From NCBI RefSeq assembly GCF_014205275.1, contig NZ_JACHND010000001.1, forward strand, positions 6,076,001-6,140,000: a stretch of DNA of 64,000 nt, in the 5' to 3' direction. Under the pieces are notes generated by a model, which saw only the letters and a program-made list of their open reading frames with translations, ran no database searches and was not told the origin of the DNA. Shown piece after piece: positions 36,306 to 45,815 of the stretch. The DNA is from Sphaerisporangium siamense (GTDB lineage Bacteria; Actinomycetota; Actinomycetes; Streptosporangiales; Streptosporangiaceae). The first letter of the stretch is position 1. Every line of letters starts with the position of its first letter. The translations under genes were made by a program, and so were the position numbers.

Positions 36306-36490
36306 CCGGAGCGAAGTGGCGTAAGTCCTCATGGTCCAGCGGCGACGGCGGAACCTGCGTGGAGGTGGCCGCCAACCTGCCAGGGCTCGTCGCCGTGCGG
36401 GACAGCAAGAACCCCTTGGGCCCCGCCCTTACCTTCTCCCATATCGAATGGCACGCCTTCTTGCACGCGGCGAAGGCCGGGGACGTCTGA
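36296..36490 (+). CDS. DUF397 protein, copy 1
   Basis: A 64-residue DUF397 protein: WRKSSWSSGDGGTCVEVA, LVAVRDSKNPLGPALTFSHI, EWHAFLHAAKAG. These small proteins pair with the adjacent DUF5753 regulator. Starts inside the regulator's last codons, so translation is coupled. Confidence 0.93.
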   Translation: MDLTGAKWRKSSWSSGDGGTCVEVAANLPGLVAVRDSKNPLGPALTFSHIEWHAFLHAAKAGDV

Positions 36491-36495
36491 CGGAA

Positions 36496-37182
36496 TCAGG
36501 CTCTGGTGGGTGACAGGGTCACCCACCAGGTTTCCAGGTCGTCGTAGGGCTCGTGGTCGAGGGAGAGGCCGCCGGTTCGGTGGGCTATGGAGCGTAGTTC
36601 GGTGACGGCGGGGTCGGTTTCCAGGTCTTCCGGGTCCAGGGGGTTGCTCAGGAGCATGTGGGGGCCCAGGGAGTACCAGTCGGCGATCAGTTCGTGGTCG
36701 GATCGGGCTTCGGCGGCGCGAGCGACGGCGGCGACGGCTTCCACCAGGGGTACGCGGCGGGGTGCGGCGGCGTCGTCACCGGTGAGGAGTCCCGCGTCGG
36801 ACATGCGACGCCACAGATCGGTGCCGGCGTCGCAGTAGAGGTACGGGGGATCGACGTACCCGTCCTCCAGCCAGGTCTCGTAGCCGTCGAAGTCGTCGTC
36901 GTCCTCGTCGAAGTCCCGCAGCGCGGTGAACTCGTCCAGGGCGTCGAAGTACCCTCGCCGCTCGGCGTAGTCGGGGTGCCGTTCCAGGGGGAACCGGTAG
37001 GTGTAGCCGCGCCGGAGCAGGATGTCCATGACCCGGAAGTGCGTGAACGAGCAGTCGTACCGATCCTGGAAGCGGTACAGCGCGGCAACCTGGTCGCGGA
37101 CGCGCGGGTCGGGGTCAGGGCAGTGGGCGTCCAGGACGCGGATCGAATCCGCGACCAGATCCTCGATCAGGTGCATCGACAT
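36496..37182 (-). CDS. Hypothetical acidic protein
   Basis: A 228-residue cytoplasmic protein with an Asp-rich stretch (RDFDEDDDDFDGYETWLEDG) in the middle, WYSLGPHMLL and a WWVTLSPTRA end. No domain recognised. ATG 37182 follows GGGAG; an ATG two codons later is possible. Ends six bases from the convergent DUF397 gene. Confidence 0.75.
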   Translation of the reverse strand: MSMHLIEDLVADSIRVLDAHCPDPDPRVRDQVAALYRFQDRYDCSFTHFRVMDILLRRGYTYRFPLERHPDYAERRGYFDALDEFTALRDFDEDDDDFDGYETWLEDGYVDPPYLYCDAGTDLWRRMSDAGLLTGDDAAAPRRVPLVEAVAAVARAAEARSDHELIADWYSLGPHMLLSNPLDPEDLETDPAVTELRSIAHRTGGLSLDHEPYDDLETWWVTLSPTRA

Positions 37183-37354
37183 CTCTGGACTCCCGGTCGA
37201 CGCTGTGGCTTGGCGTTGCGAATCTACTGGATGCGTCCGCTTCGTCCCCGGGTGATCTCGTGGCCCTGCCGGGCGATGACGGCAGGCGGACAAGGTCTCT
37301 TCCCTGGTCATGAGCGATCGCCGGTCGGGGAGCCGGGTCGGCCGGGATCCGGCG

Positions 37355-37385
37355 TTGACAACATGCAGGTAAATACCTGCATAAT
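37355..37385 (+). promoter_or_regulatory. Promoter with overlapping palindromic operator for the ArsR-SRPBCC gene
   Basis: TTGACA (37355-37360) and CATAAT (37380-37385) form a -35/-10 pair with a 19-base spacer (long, but the hexamers are good). The perfect palindrome ATGCAGGTA-AA-TACCTGCAT (37363-37382) fills the spacer and enters the -10, a layout for repression. The GTG start at 37392 lies at the expected transcription start, suggesting a leaderless mRNA. Confidence 0.68.
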
Positions 37386-37391
37386 GGCCGC

Positions 37392-38201
37392 GTGAGCCTC
37401 GAAGCGAGAGCGATGGACGCGGTCTTCAAAGCGCTGGCCGATCCCACCCGGCGACTCCTGCTCGACCGTCTGCGTGAGCACAACGGCCAGACGCTGAGCG
37501 AGCTGTGCGAACGCCTGAACATGGCGCGCCAGTCGGCGACGCAGCACCTCGACGTCCTTCAGCGGGCCAACCTCGTGACCGTCGTGCGACGCGGACGGGA
37601 ACGGCTCCATTACCTCAATCCGGCACCCATCCACGAGATCGAGGAGCGCTGGATCTCGGAGTTCGACAGGCCCCGCCTGCGAGCGATCAGCGCCATCAAG
37701 AACCAGGCAGAGGAGTACGCCATGACCAGCGGAACCACGACCGTGCCGTCCTACGTCTACGTCACCTACATCCGCGCCGGCGCGGAGCAGGTCTGGCAGG
37801 CCCTGACGGACGCCGACCTCACGGCTCGCTACTGGGCACACGCCAACGTCTCGGACTGGCAGGCCGGCTCGACCTGGGAGCACCGCCGCGTCGACGGCTC
37901 AGGCGTCGTCGACGTCGTCGGCAAGGTGATCACGACCGAGCCTCCGACGCGCCTGGTCATCACCTTCGAGGACTCCCCCGACCTGGAATCGCCGAGAGAG
38001 CCGTCGGTCGTCACCTTCCTCATCGAACCGCACGAGGACATCGTCCGCCTGACCGTGACCCACGAAAGGCTCCCCAACCAGGACATGTACCGCGGCATCT
38101 CGGCCGGGTGGCCGGCGGTGCTGGCGAACCTGAAGTCACTGCTCGAAACCGGCGAGGTCCTTCCGCAGGCGCCCTGGGAGATGTCGAGCGCGCACGTCTG
38201 A
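37392..38201 (+). CDS. ArsR-type regulator fused to an SRPBCC (AHSA1-like) domain
   Basis: A 269-residue fusion. Residues 1-105: ArsR winged helix (VFKALADPTRRLLLDRLREH, LCERLNMARQSATQHLDVLQ). Residues ~120-250: START/SRPBCC domain (YVTYIRAGAEQVWQALTDAD, ARYWAHANVSDWQAGSTWEH, LVITFED, GWPAVLANLKSLLE), which can bind a hydrophobic ligand. The fusion probably senses a small molecule and represses its own promoter. GTG 37392 is favoured by the promoter spacing; ATG 37413 is the alternative. Confidence 0.92.
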   Translation: MSLEARAMDAVFKALADPTRRLLLDRLREHNGQTLSELCERLNMARQSATQHLDVLQRANLVTVVRRGRERLHYLNPAPIHEIEERWISEFDRPRLRAISAIKNQAEEYAMTSGTTTVPSYVYVTYIRAGAEQVWQALTDADLTARYWAHANVSDWQAGSTWEHRRVDGSGVVDVVGKVITTEPPTRLVITFEDSPDLESPREPSVVTFLIEPHEDIVRLTVTHERLPNQDMYRGISAGWPAVLANLKSLLETGEVLPQAPWEMSSAHV

Positions 38202-38264
38202 GGAGCCTCAGCCGTAAAGCCCCCGAACTCATTGAAAAGGGAACCCTCGGCCGGATCGGTTGGA

Positions 38265-38283
38265 ATGCCAGATGTTCTGGCAT
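38265..38283. promoter_or_regulatory. ATGCCAGA-TGT-TCTGGCAT inverted repeat
   Basis: A perfect 8-base inverted repeat in the 252 bp gap between the ArsR fusion and the amine oxidase, where no gene is seen. It could be an operator for the oxidase or a weak terminator. Confidence 0.45.
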
Positions 38284-38453
38284 GGCGTGCCGAGGGGACC
38301 GATGTCCCTTCGATGTCGAGACTTTCCGTGGTCATGTCATGACCCGGCGTGTCCCGACCGTCGGCCTGCCCGTGTCCCACGCGCCACGCGTGAGGGGCGG
38401 GACGGCGGCCGGGTGTGCCGTCCCCCACGGTTCGTCTCACACGGAGGACTTCA

Positions 38454-40310
38454 ATGACGACCATCGACCGCCGAGGGTTCGCCCGGCTCGCCGGGCTCGG
38501 CGCCGTCGGATCACTCGTGGGCGCGGTTCCCCCGGCGCCCGCCTCTGCATCCCCCGTCTCGCCCGCGCGCGGGCTCGCCGCGCCGAGCCTGGACACCTGT
38601 CTGGAGGTCGCCCGCGATCTGCTGCTCGTGGACGAGCGCGACCGGGACCTGAAGCTGAAGTACCTGCGGGTGCTCATCGACGAGGGCCTGCCGAAGACGC
38701 GCTCGCCCAAGAAGGTGCTGGTGGTCGGGGCGGGCATCGCCGGCCTGGTGGCGGCCACGCTGCTCAAGCGGGCCGGCCACCAGGTCACGGTGATCGAGGC
38801 CAACGGCAACAGGATCGGCGGCCGCATCAAGACCTTCAGGAGCGGTTTCGCCGACCCGGCCCAGTACGCCGAGGCGGGCGCGATGCGCATCCCGGACTTC
38901 CACCCGCTGACGCTGGCCCTGGTCGACAAGCTGGGCATCCCGCGCCGCCCGTTCTACAACGTGGACGTGCGCCCGGGCGCGGTCGCGACCGGTCCCGTCC
39001 CGCCGGTCGTCTACACCGCGCGGGACGGCCACGTGTGGCGGTCGGGCCCGGTCAAGGGCAGGTTCGAGGCGCCGAAGCGGCTGAACCACACCTGGATCCG
39101 GGTGAACGGCATCATCCAGCGGCGCGACGAGTACGCGGCCGACCCGCGAAAGATCAACGCCTCGTTCGGCCTGAAGGACCGCAGGACCACCGCGCAGATC
39201 CTGGACGAGGCGCTGGACCCGGTCCGCGACCACATCTCGGTCGTCCGGGGCTCGGAGCGGGTGGACAAGCCGCTCCCGGAGCTGATCAAGGGCTGGGCGC
39301 GGGTGCTGCGCGAGTTCGACGGCTACTCGATGTACAACTTCCTGTCCGGGCACGCCAAGCTGAGCGACGCGGCCATCGACGCGATCGGCACGGTCGAGAA
39401 CCTGACCTCGCGCCTGCCGCTGGCGTTCATGCACACGTTCCTGACGCGCAGCCTGGTGAACCCGGCGGCCACGTACTGGGAGCTGGCGGGCGGCAGCCGC
39501 CTGCTGCCGTACCGGCTGGAGCCGGGCCTGCGCGGGGAGATCCGCATGGACCGCCGCGCCGTGCGCATCACGACGTCCAAGAGCGGTGTGCGCATCGACA
39601 CCGTGAGCGAGAAGGGCAGCGACGAGTCGTCCTCGGCGCCGCAGCGGCCCGCCGAGTCCTTCCACGGCGATGTCGCGATCATCACGATCCCCTTCCCGGC
39701 GCTGCGGCACGTCGAGATCGCCCCGGCGCTGTCGTACGCCAAGCGCCGCGCGATCATCGAGTTGCACTACGACTCGGCGACCAAGGTGCTGCTGGAGTTC
39801 AGCAAGCGGTGGTGGGAGTTCGACGAGGAGGACTGGAAGCGCGAGCTCGGCCCCCGCTACCGTCCGGGGCGGGCCACGCACGTGATGGGCGGCGGGTCGG
39901 TGGCCGACAACGCCAACCGGTTCACCTACTACCCCTCCCACCGGGTGCCGGGCAGCGAGGGCGGCGTCGTGCTGGCCAGTTACGTGTGGGCGGACGACGC
40001 GGCGCGCTGGGACTCGATGGACGACCGGGAGCGGTACTCCTACGCGCTGCGCAACCTGCGCGAGGTCCACGGCGACCGGGTCGCCGAGTTCTACACCGGG
40101 CACGGCCAGACGCAGAGCTGGCTGCGCAACCGGTACGCCTTCGGGGAGGCCGCGGTGTTCACGCCCGGCCAGATGACCGAGATCCACCCGGCCATCCCGG
40201 TCCCGGAGGGACGGCTGCACTTCGCGGGCGAGCACACCTCGCTCAAGCACGCCTGGATCGAGGGATCCCTGGAGTCGGCGGTCCGCGCGGCCCTGGAGGT
40301 CAACGCCTGA
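38454..40310 (+). CDS. Exported flavin amine oxidase (L-amino-acid oxidase-like)
   Basis: A 618-residue flavoenzyme. A Tat-type signal ([20 protein letters not shown]) precedes cleavage near ASA|SP. The FAD-binding motif [33 protein letters not shown] follows, then [11 protein letters not shown] (typical of L-amino-acid oxidases), and the C-terminal FAD motif [20 protein letters not shown]. It should oxidise amino acids or amines outside the cell, releasing H2O2 and ammonia. ATG 38454 has GGAGG seven bases upstream. The next gene is another flavin oxidase. Confidence 0.92.
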   Translation: MTTIDRRGFARLAGLGAVGSLVGAVPPAPASASPVSPARGLAAPSLDTCLEVARDLLLVDERDRDLKLKYLRVLIDEGLPKTRSPKKVLVVGAGIAGLVAATLLKRAGHQVTVIEANGNRIGGRIKTFRSGFADPAQYAEAGAMRIPDFHPLTLALVDKLGIPRRPFYNVDVRPGAVATGPVPPVVYTARDGHVWRSGPVKGRFEAPKRLNHTWIRVNGIIQRRDEYAADPRKINASFGLKDRRTTAQILDEALDPVRDHISVVRGSERVDKPLPELIKGWARVLREFDGYSMYNFLSGHAKLSDAAIDAIGTVENLTSRLPLAFMHTFLTRSLVNPAATYWELAGGSRLLPYRLEPGLRGEIRMDRRAVRITTSKSGVRIDTVSEKGSDESSSAPQRPAESFHGDVAIITIPFPALRHVEIAPALSYAKRRAIIELHYDSATKVLLEFSKRWWEFDEEDWKRELGPRYRPGRATHVMGGGSVADNANRFTYYPSHRVPGSEGGVVLASYVWADDAARWDSMDDRERYSYALRNLREVHGDRVAEFYTGHGQTQSWLRNRYAFGEAAVFTPGQMTEIHPAIPVPEGRLHFAGEHTSLKHAWIEGSLESAVRAALEVNA

Positions 40311-40452
40311 CCGTCGCGCCGCTCCCCTTCCGTGGCCCCGGCACACCCGCGGGCCACGGCGGGGAGAGGGCGGATGGACATGTCCCCATCTGGTGATCGT
40401 CCTGACACCCCCCGACCACCCGCTGTCTGACCGCGGCTGTCATCATTCAGCA

Positions 40453-41580
40453 ATGAGCATTCGGGTCGTCGTCCTCGGTAACGGGATCGTCGGGGCGAGC
40501 ACCGCCTACCACCTGGCCGTCCGGGGCGCGTCGGTCACCGTGATCGACCGTCCGAGGCTGGGCCGGGCCACCGACGCCGGGGCCGGCATCGTCTGCCCGT
40601 GGGTGGACCACGACGGCGACGACGCCTGGTACCGGCTGGCGCTGGAGGGCTCCCGCTACTACACGACCCTGGCCGGGCTGCTCGCCGAGGACGGCGAAAC
40701 CGACATCAGCCACGCCCGGGTGGGCGCGCTGCTGGTGGCCGAGGACCCCGCCGAACTGGCCACGACAGAGGCGCTGCTGCGCGGCCGCGCGGCGGCGGCC
40801 CCCGACATGGGCAGGGTCGGCGCGGTGGACCGCCCCGCCGGCCTGTTCCCGCCGCTGGCCCCCTCTCTCACGGCGCTGTTCGTCCCGGGCGCGGCCCGCG
40901 TGGACGGCCGGGTCGTCCGGGACGCCCTGGAGCGGGCGGCGGTGCGGCGGGGCGCCCGGGTGCGCGGCGGCGCGGCGGCGCTGACCCCGGCCGGGGCGCC
41001 GCTGCTCGACGGCACGGCGCTGGACGCGGACGCCGTGGTCGTGGCCGCGGGGGCGTGGGCGGGCGAGGTGTGCGCGCCGATCGGGCTGCCGGTCGCGGTG
41101 GGCCCGCGGCGCGGGCAGATCGTGCACGCCGAGTTGCCGGGGCTCAGGACGGAGGGCTGGCCGATCGTCCTGCCCCGGCGCGGGCCGTACCTGCTGGGGT
41201 TCCCGGGGTCGCGTGTGGTGCTGGGCGCGACGGTGGAGGACGCCGGGTTCGACCCGCGCGCGACCGTGGGCGGGGTGGCCGAGGTGCTGTCGGGCGGGGC
41301 GCGGCTGGCGCCCGGCCTGAAGGAGGCGACGATCGTCGAGACGCGCTCGGGGCTGCGGCCGGTGACCGGGGACGGGCGGCCGCTGCTGGGCGCGCTCGGC
41401 GGGCACGCCGCCAACGTCGTGGTCGCGACGGGGCTCGGCGCCTACGGTCTGACGGCGGGTCCCTACATGGGCATGATCGCGGCCTGCCTGGCCCTGGGCG
41501 AGAGGCCGCCGCTGGACGTCACCCCGTTCTCGGCCGACCCGGCGGAGCGCGAACGGGACACTCTTCTCGAAGCCGGCTGA
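40453..41580 (+). CDS. DAO-family FAD-dependent oxidoreductase
   Basis: A 375-residue oxidase: RVVVLGNGIVGASTAYHLAV (FAD Rossmann with GNGIVG), VTVIDRPRLGRATDAGAGIV, a substrate half, GLRPVTGDGRPLLGALGG and GLGAYGLTAGPYMG, typical of D-amino-acid/glycine oxidases. Cytoplasmic. No clear ribosome-binding site precedes ATG 40453. It may work with the preceding amine oxidase in amino acid breakdown. 41581-42128 is non-coding as far as I can see. Confidence 0.88.
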   Translation: MSIRVVVLGNGIVGASTAYHLAVRGASVTVIDRPRLGRATDAGAGIVCPWVDHDGDDAWYRLALEGSRYYTTLAGLLAEDGETDISHARVGALLVAEDPAELATTEALLRGRAAAAPDMGRVGAVDRPAGLFPPLAPSLTALFVPGAARVDGRVVRDALERAAVRRGARVRGGAAALTPAGAPLLDGTALDADAVVVAAGAWAGEVCAPIGLPVAVGPRRGQIVHAELPGLRTEGWPIVLPRRGPYLLGFPGSRVVLGATVEDAGFDPRATVGGVAEVLSGGARLAPGLKEATIVETRSGLRPVTGDGRPLLGALGGHAANVVVATGLGAYGLTAGPYMGMIAACLALGERPPLDVTPFSADPAERERDTLLEAG

Positions 41581-42128
41581 TCGTCGGCGGCCCCGGACGC
41601 CCGGCGGGTGTCGCGGTGGCCCGGGACGCCGGGGCACAGGGATGCCTAGAGGGCGTATAGGGAGGTTCTCGCGCGAGACGGGGGAACTCACAGGCTCGCG
41701 GGCCGAGGTCCAAGTGTGTTCAAGCTTTGCCCCAAGGGACTTCGGACGCCCTTGCCCGCCTGACCTGCGATGATAACTTGAGGTTTTCCAGATGGTTTCG
41801 TCGTTTCACGGCGATTTCGGAGCGAAGCCCGGTCCGGCGAACGGGGGCTCGCCACGGCGTTCCGGGGGGACGCCCGGGCGTCTCGCCGCCGCCGCCGGGC
41901 GGGACCTGGCGGCGCCCGGCGGGCGCCTTTGACGATCTCGCCGAAAAACCGAAGATTCGCTGGTTCAACGGGTGGTAAGCGCTTTCCCAACCAGACGGCG
42001 CGCCGCCCACGACCTCGTGCCGAGGGTTTCCCGGCCGCCGCCCGCGCGCGGCGGACCTCGGGAGGCCCGGCGGGCGCCAGGGGCCTGCCGCCCCGACTCC
42101 GCCTCGACCCACCGTTGGGATCCTGAAG

Positions 42129-43196
42129 ATGCTCGCAGAGGACCGAAAGACCGAGACGCTCCCGCCGCGGCGCGCGAAGTCCTTCTCACCCGTGATCCGG
42201 AGCCCGCTGTTGCTGCCGGTCTGCCTCCTCGCGGCGCTGCTGTTCCTGCCTTCGGGCACGACGCTCGGCATCATCCTGGCAGTGGTGCTCATCGTGCTGG
42301 CCGTCGCGGCCACCTGGTGGTTCTCCGGCCACCGGACGCACTCCGTGGAGGACATCCGCACCGAACTCGCGAAGATCGACGATCTGAGCGGCCGCGTGCC
42401 GCAGCCTTCCGGCGACGGCCAGGTCGCCCGGCTCGCCCGGACCATCAACAGCACGCTCTCCCGCCTGGAAGGAGCGAAGACGGAGATGGACCAGGCACTC
42501 GAACGGCAGCGACGGTTCGCCGCCGACGCCTCGCACGAGCTGCGCACCCCCCTCGCGGGCCTGCGGGCGAACCTGGAGGAGGCGCAGCTCCACCCCGACG
42601 ACACCGACCTGGACGAGCTGCTCCGTCGCTCGCTGCGCGACGTCGACCGGCTTCAGGCGATCATCGCCGACCTCCTCCTGCTGGCGAGTGTCCGCGCCGA
42701 CAACCACAAACTCCGCGAGGAGACGGACCTGTCGGAGATCGTCCGCGAGGAGGTGGCGCGGGGGGCGCACCGCGTCGAGGTCCGGCACCACCTGGACCCG
42801 TTCGTGCCGGTCGAGGGCATACGCGGCCAGATCGGCCGCATGGTGACCAACCTGCTGGAGAACGCCGAGCGCCACGCCCGCCACACCGTGGAGGTGGAGG
42901 TCCGCAGGTCCGGCGACGCCGCCGACTTCTTCATCGACGACGACGGGGCCGGCATCGCCCCGGACGACCGTGAGCGCGTGTTCGAGCGGTTCACCCGCCT
43001 CGACGCGGCCCGCAGCCGGGACCGGGGCGGCACGGGCCTCGGCCTGGCGATCGCCCGTGACATCGTCCTGGCCCACGACGGCACCATCGAGACGTCCGCC
43101 TCGCCGCTGGGCGGCGCCCGGTTCCACGTCCGGCTCCCTTTGGCGGGACCGCCGTCACGGTGGACGCGCGACGCCGCCGACGCGCGGACGCCGTGA
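42129..43196 (+). CDS. Orphan sensor histidine kinase, copy 1
   Basis: A 355-residue membrane kinase. Two close transmembrane helices (~25-64), almost no extracellular loop, a HAMP-like linker, HisKA with ASHELRTPLAGL (His136), and HATPase with NLLENAERHA, IDDDGAGIAPDD and RGGTGLGLAIARDI. No response regulator adjacent. It is a close paralogue of the kinase at 45816 (QRRFA-DASHELRTP-AGLR, DVDRLQAII-DLLLLA) but lacks its sensor domain. The start ATG 42129 has only a weak GAAG. Confidence 0.9.
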   Translation: MLAEDRKTETLPPRRAKSFSPVIRSPLLLPVCLLAALLFLPSGTTLGIILAVVLIVLAVAATWWFSGHRTHSVEDIRTELAKIDDLSGRVPQPSGDGQVARLARTINSTLSRLEGAKTEMDQALERQRRFAADASHELRTPLAGLRANLEEAQLHPDDTDLDELLRRSLRDVDRLQAIIADLLLLASVRADNHKLREETDLSEIVREEVARGAHRVEVRHHLDPFVPVEGIRGQIGRMVTNLLENAERHARHTVEVEVRRSGDAADFFIDDDGAGIAPDDRERVFERFTRLDAARSRDRGGTGLGLAIARDIVLAHDGTIETSASPLGGARFHVRLPLAGPPSRWTRDAADARTP

Positions 43197-43212
43197 CCGC
43201 CGGGCGCCCGGT

Positions 43213-43719
43213 TCAGAAGCGGTAGCGGGTCTGCGCGTACGGCCCCTTGGCGAAGGCGAAGGCCGTGACCGGGGCGACCCGGTACACCAGGGCCCGGCCG
43301 CCCTCGCCGTGGAAGGCGCCGTCGCGCACCGCGAACCGCCAGCCCTCGCCGTACTTGCGCACGTACGCCTCGGCGACCCGCCCCAGCAGCGTCTCGTCTG
43401 TCGCGGGCTCGGCGCGCCCTTCCAGGACGAGGTCGACGCCCTCCCGCAGGGCGTTGGCCCCGGTGGTGAGCGCGCAGCAGGGGTTGTCCGCGAGGTTCGC
43501 GGCCTTGCGCTCGCCGACGCCGGTGCAGAAGTACAGGGCGCCCTCCGCCCAGACGGCGATCAGCGGCGTGACGTGCGGCCGCCCGTCGCCGCGCACGGTG
43601 GACAGCCAGTACACCTCCGCCTCGGCGAGCCCGGCACGCGCCTCCGCCCACGGCGTCGGGGCGGCGTCCTCGGCGCTGTAGCGCCTGTCCAGCTCGGTCA
43701 CGGGCTCCTGGCCGGTCAT
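43213..43719 (-). CDS. Pyridoxamine 5'-phosphate oxidase-family protein
   Basis: A 168-residue FMN-binding split-barrel protein: AEVYWLSTVRGDGRPHVTPL, IAVWAEGALYFCTGVGERKA, NLADNPCCALTTG, GRALVYRVAPVTAFAFAKG. Family members use flavin or F420; specific substrate unknown. ATG 43719 follows GATGAGG. Confidence 0.9.
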   Translation of the reverse strand: MTGQEPVTELDRRYSAEDAAPTPWAEARAGLAEAEVYWLSTVRGDGRPHVTPLIAVWAEGALYFCTGVGERKAANLADNPCCALTTGANALREGVDLVLEGRAEPATDETLLGRVAEAYVRKYGEGWRFAVRDGAFHGEGGRALVYRVAPVTAFAFAKGPYAQTRYRF

Positions 43720-43831
43720 GTCCTCATCTCCTCGTGATCCCTCGGCGATCGCCCCGGGTGTCCGGGGCACGGAGATGTAGACAGGCCCGGCGCGCGGAAC
43801 TCATCGGCCGCCGCGGTCCGGGTTCAGGGTG

Positions 43832-44368
43832 TCACCAGGCGGTGGCGCCGAGGGCGGCGGGGACGGGGACCGACAGGTGGCGCAGCAGCAGCGCGAGCTT
43901 GTGGTCCAGTTCGGCGCCGACGGCGGTGATGGCGTCGTCGCCGAAGCTGCCGAACCCGTCGGCGGGGCGGTCGAAGCAGAACCGGGTCATCCCGTCGGCG
44001 CCCTCGGTGACGGCGGTGCGCAGCGGCGCGTACAGCAGGATGGCCGGGTTGTGGCGGAACATGCGCTCGGCGATGACGTGGTTGCCCATCAGGTACTCCG
44101 AGCAGCGGAAGTAGTCGCCCGCGAGGCCCATGATCGGCCCGGCGTCGTACTTCCAGTAGATCATGAAGTGGTGGGGCGCGACACGGCCCGCCAGCGCGCG
44201 CACCTCGTCCCACCGGGCTCCGCGTTCCACGAGCCGGCCGAACTCCTCCGCCGGGTAGGGGGGTACCGCCCGCTCGTACCGGTCGAGGAACTCGTCGAAG
44301 TCCTGGCCGACCTCGATCTCGTACCGCGTGACAGGGCGGCTGACCGCCGCGATCCGCTCCCGCTCCAT
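43832..44368 (-). CDS. DUF302-like protein
   Basis: A 178-residue soluble protein. The region IAERMFRHNPAILLYAPLRT followed by DGMTRFCFDRPADGFGSFGD and ELDHKLALLLRHL resembles DUF302 proteins, small proteins of unknown role. ATG 44368 chosen; an ATG eight codons upstream (44392) is possible. Confidence 0.68.
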   Translation of the reverse strand: MERERIAAVSRPVTRYEIEVGQDFDEFLDRYERAVPPYPAEEFGRLVERGARWDEVRALAGRVAPHHFMIYWKYDAGPIMGLAGDYFRCSEYLMGNHVIAERMFRHNPAILLYAPLRTAVTEGADGMTRFCFDRPADGFGSFGDDAITAVGAELDHKLALLLRHLSVPVPAALGATAW

Positions 44369-44469
44369 AGACGCCCCCCACGTCCCGGCCATCCCCACGG
44401 TTGTACGTGCCCCCGAACCCGCGGCCGCACGCCGCTCCCGGCCGCGGCGCGATCTCCGGGGGCCGCGGG

Positions 44470-45351
44470 CTAGCCCAGGTCGGGGTGGGGGAAGTAGCGG
44501 TCGAGGCGGAGGATGCCGGGGTCGGAGGCCATCAGAGTGTCCAGGTCGTCGATCTCCCAGCCGGTGTCCAGCAGGCGGGGCAGGAGGGGGTGGACGCCGG
44601 GGACCGCCACCTGGACCTCCTCGACGGCCGGGTGCGCGGCGACCGCGGCGGACAGGGCCGCGGCGCAGTCCTCCGGCGTCTCCCCGCCGACCGGGCCCAC
44701 CTCCAGGTCGCCCTCGGTCGTCCGGGCGAACGCGTACCCCGAGCCGGTGAGGTGCAGCGTCACCCCGGGCAGGTCCGCGTACCAGGACAGGGTGCCGGTC
44801 CGCTCGCCGCCGGAGGCCCGCGCGTCCATCGCCCCGGCCTCGCGCACCCGGTAGCCGTTCCCGGCTTTTGCTCCGTTCACGCTGTTCGCGCCGTTCCGTG
44901 CGTCGGTGCCGCCCTCCGCCGCCCGCACCCCGGACGGCCCCGGGGACGTGGCGGCGTCCGGGGTGAAGGTGAGGTACATCAGCGGGCAGACAGGGCGCAT
45001 TCCCTGGCGGATGTACAGGCCGAGGGCTCTGGAGTCGTCGGAGGAGAACGTGACCCGGGGCGTGCCGGACGGCAGAGCGAAGCCGAGGATGCCGCTCCCT
45101 ACACCGGACGACTGGTACTCGGGCAGGACGTACAGATCGCTGAGGTGGGAGATCTGCCCGCGGCGCAGCACCCCGCCGATGCCCACGATCCGCTCGTCCA
45201 CCTCGCCCACCACCAGCGTCCCGAACGCCCGCTCGGCGTCGAGGAAGTCCGGCATGTCCGTCCAGCCGTCCAGCGCCTCGTAGTGGGCGGCCACCTCCCG
45301 CACGCCGGGCATGTCGGCGTCCTCCGCCACCCGCACGATCGTCTCCCCCAT
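44470..45351 (-). CDS. GNAT-family N-acetyltransferase
   Basis: A 293-residue protein. The N-terminal half is a GNAT domain (TIVRVAEDADMPGVREVAAH, FGTLVVGEVDERIVGIGGVL, ISHLSDLYVLPEYQSSGVGS with the acetyl-CoA-binding QSSGVGSG). After a Gly/Asn/Ala linker, residues ~160-280 form a second domain that looks like a degenerate repeat of the fold. Substrate unknown. Confidence 0.85.
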   Translation of the reverse strand: MGETIVRVAEDADMPGVREVAAHYEALDGWTDMPDFLDAERAFGTLVVGEVDERIVGIGGVLRRGQISHLSDLYVLPEYQSSGVGSGILGFALPSGTPRVTFSSDDSRALGLYIRQGMRPVCPLMYLTFTPDAATSPGPSGVRAAEGGTDARNGANSVNGAKAGNGYRVREAGAMDARASGGERTGTLSWYADLPGVTLHLTGSGYAFARTTEGDLEVGPVGGETPEDCAAALSAAVAAHPAVEEVQVAVPGVHPLLPRLLDTGWEIDDLDTLMASDPGILRLDRYFPHPDLG

Positions 45352-45511
45352 CGGCCCCCCAGCCACGCTTCTTCCCCACCCGTCCGGCCGTTCGCACCGG
45401 CCCCTCCCCTGTCTTTCCCCGCCGGGGTCGGCTGCCACCCCGGCGCGGCCTCGGGCGGCCATCCGAACTTTTATCCCGTTGTGACTTCCTTGCCCTATGC
45501 TTTTGTCTGGT

Positions 45512-45540
45512 TTGCACCCTTTTGGGGTGTCTGCTAGAGT
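45512..45540 (+). promoter_or_regulatory. Candidate sigma-70-type promoter
   Basis: TTGCAC, 17 bases, TAGAGT. It would start a transcript ~270 bases before the histidine kinase at 45816. No gene is seen in the 45352-45815 gap, so this leaves a long 5' untranslated region. Confidence 0.5.
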
Positions 45541-45815
45541 CGCTTTTGCCCTGACGGGTCCCCCTGTGCACGGGACCGCCCACCTTCCGTGCGGCGCCGC
45601 TCACCCGGCGTGCCCCGTCCGCCGCCCCCGCGCCCCGCAGGGGTCCGCCTCCGGCGCCACGCCGGACGGCTTCCCCACCCGTGGATGCCCTCGCTCCCCC
45701 CTCGACGGACGACTGCCGTCCCGCGCCGACGCGGGGCTCCGACCGGAGACAGCGGCGGGGACCGTAAAGAACCCAAAAGACCGATAAAGGTGGACACAGC
45801 GTGAGGAGGACCCGC

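Noticed and set aside
37505-40396. 963-residue + strand frame over the ArsR and amine oxidase genes
   Set aside because: Shadow frame; both real proteins are in other frames with full motifs.
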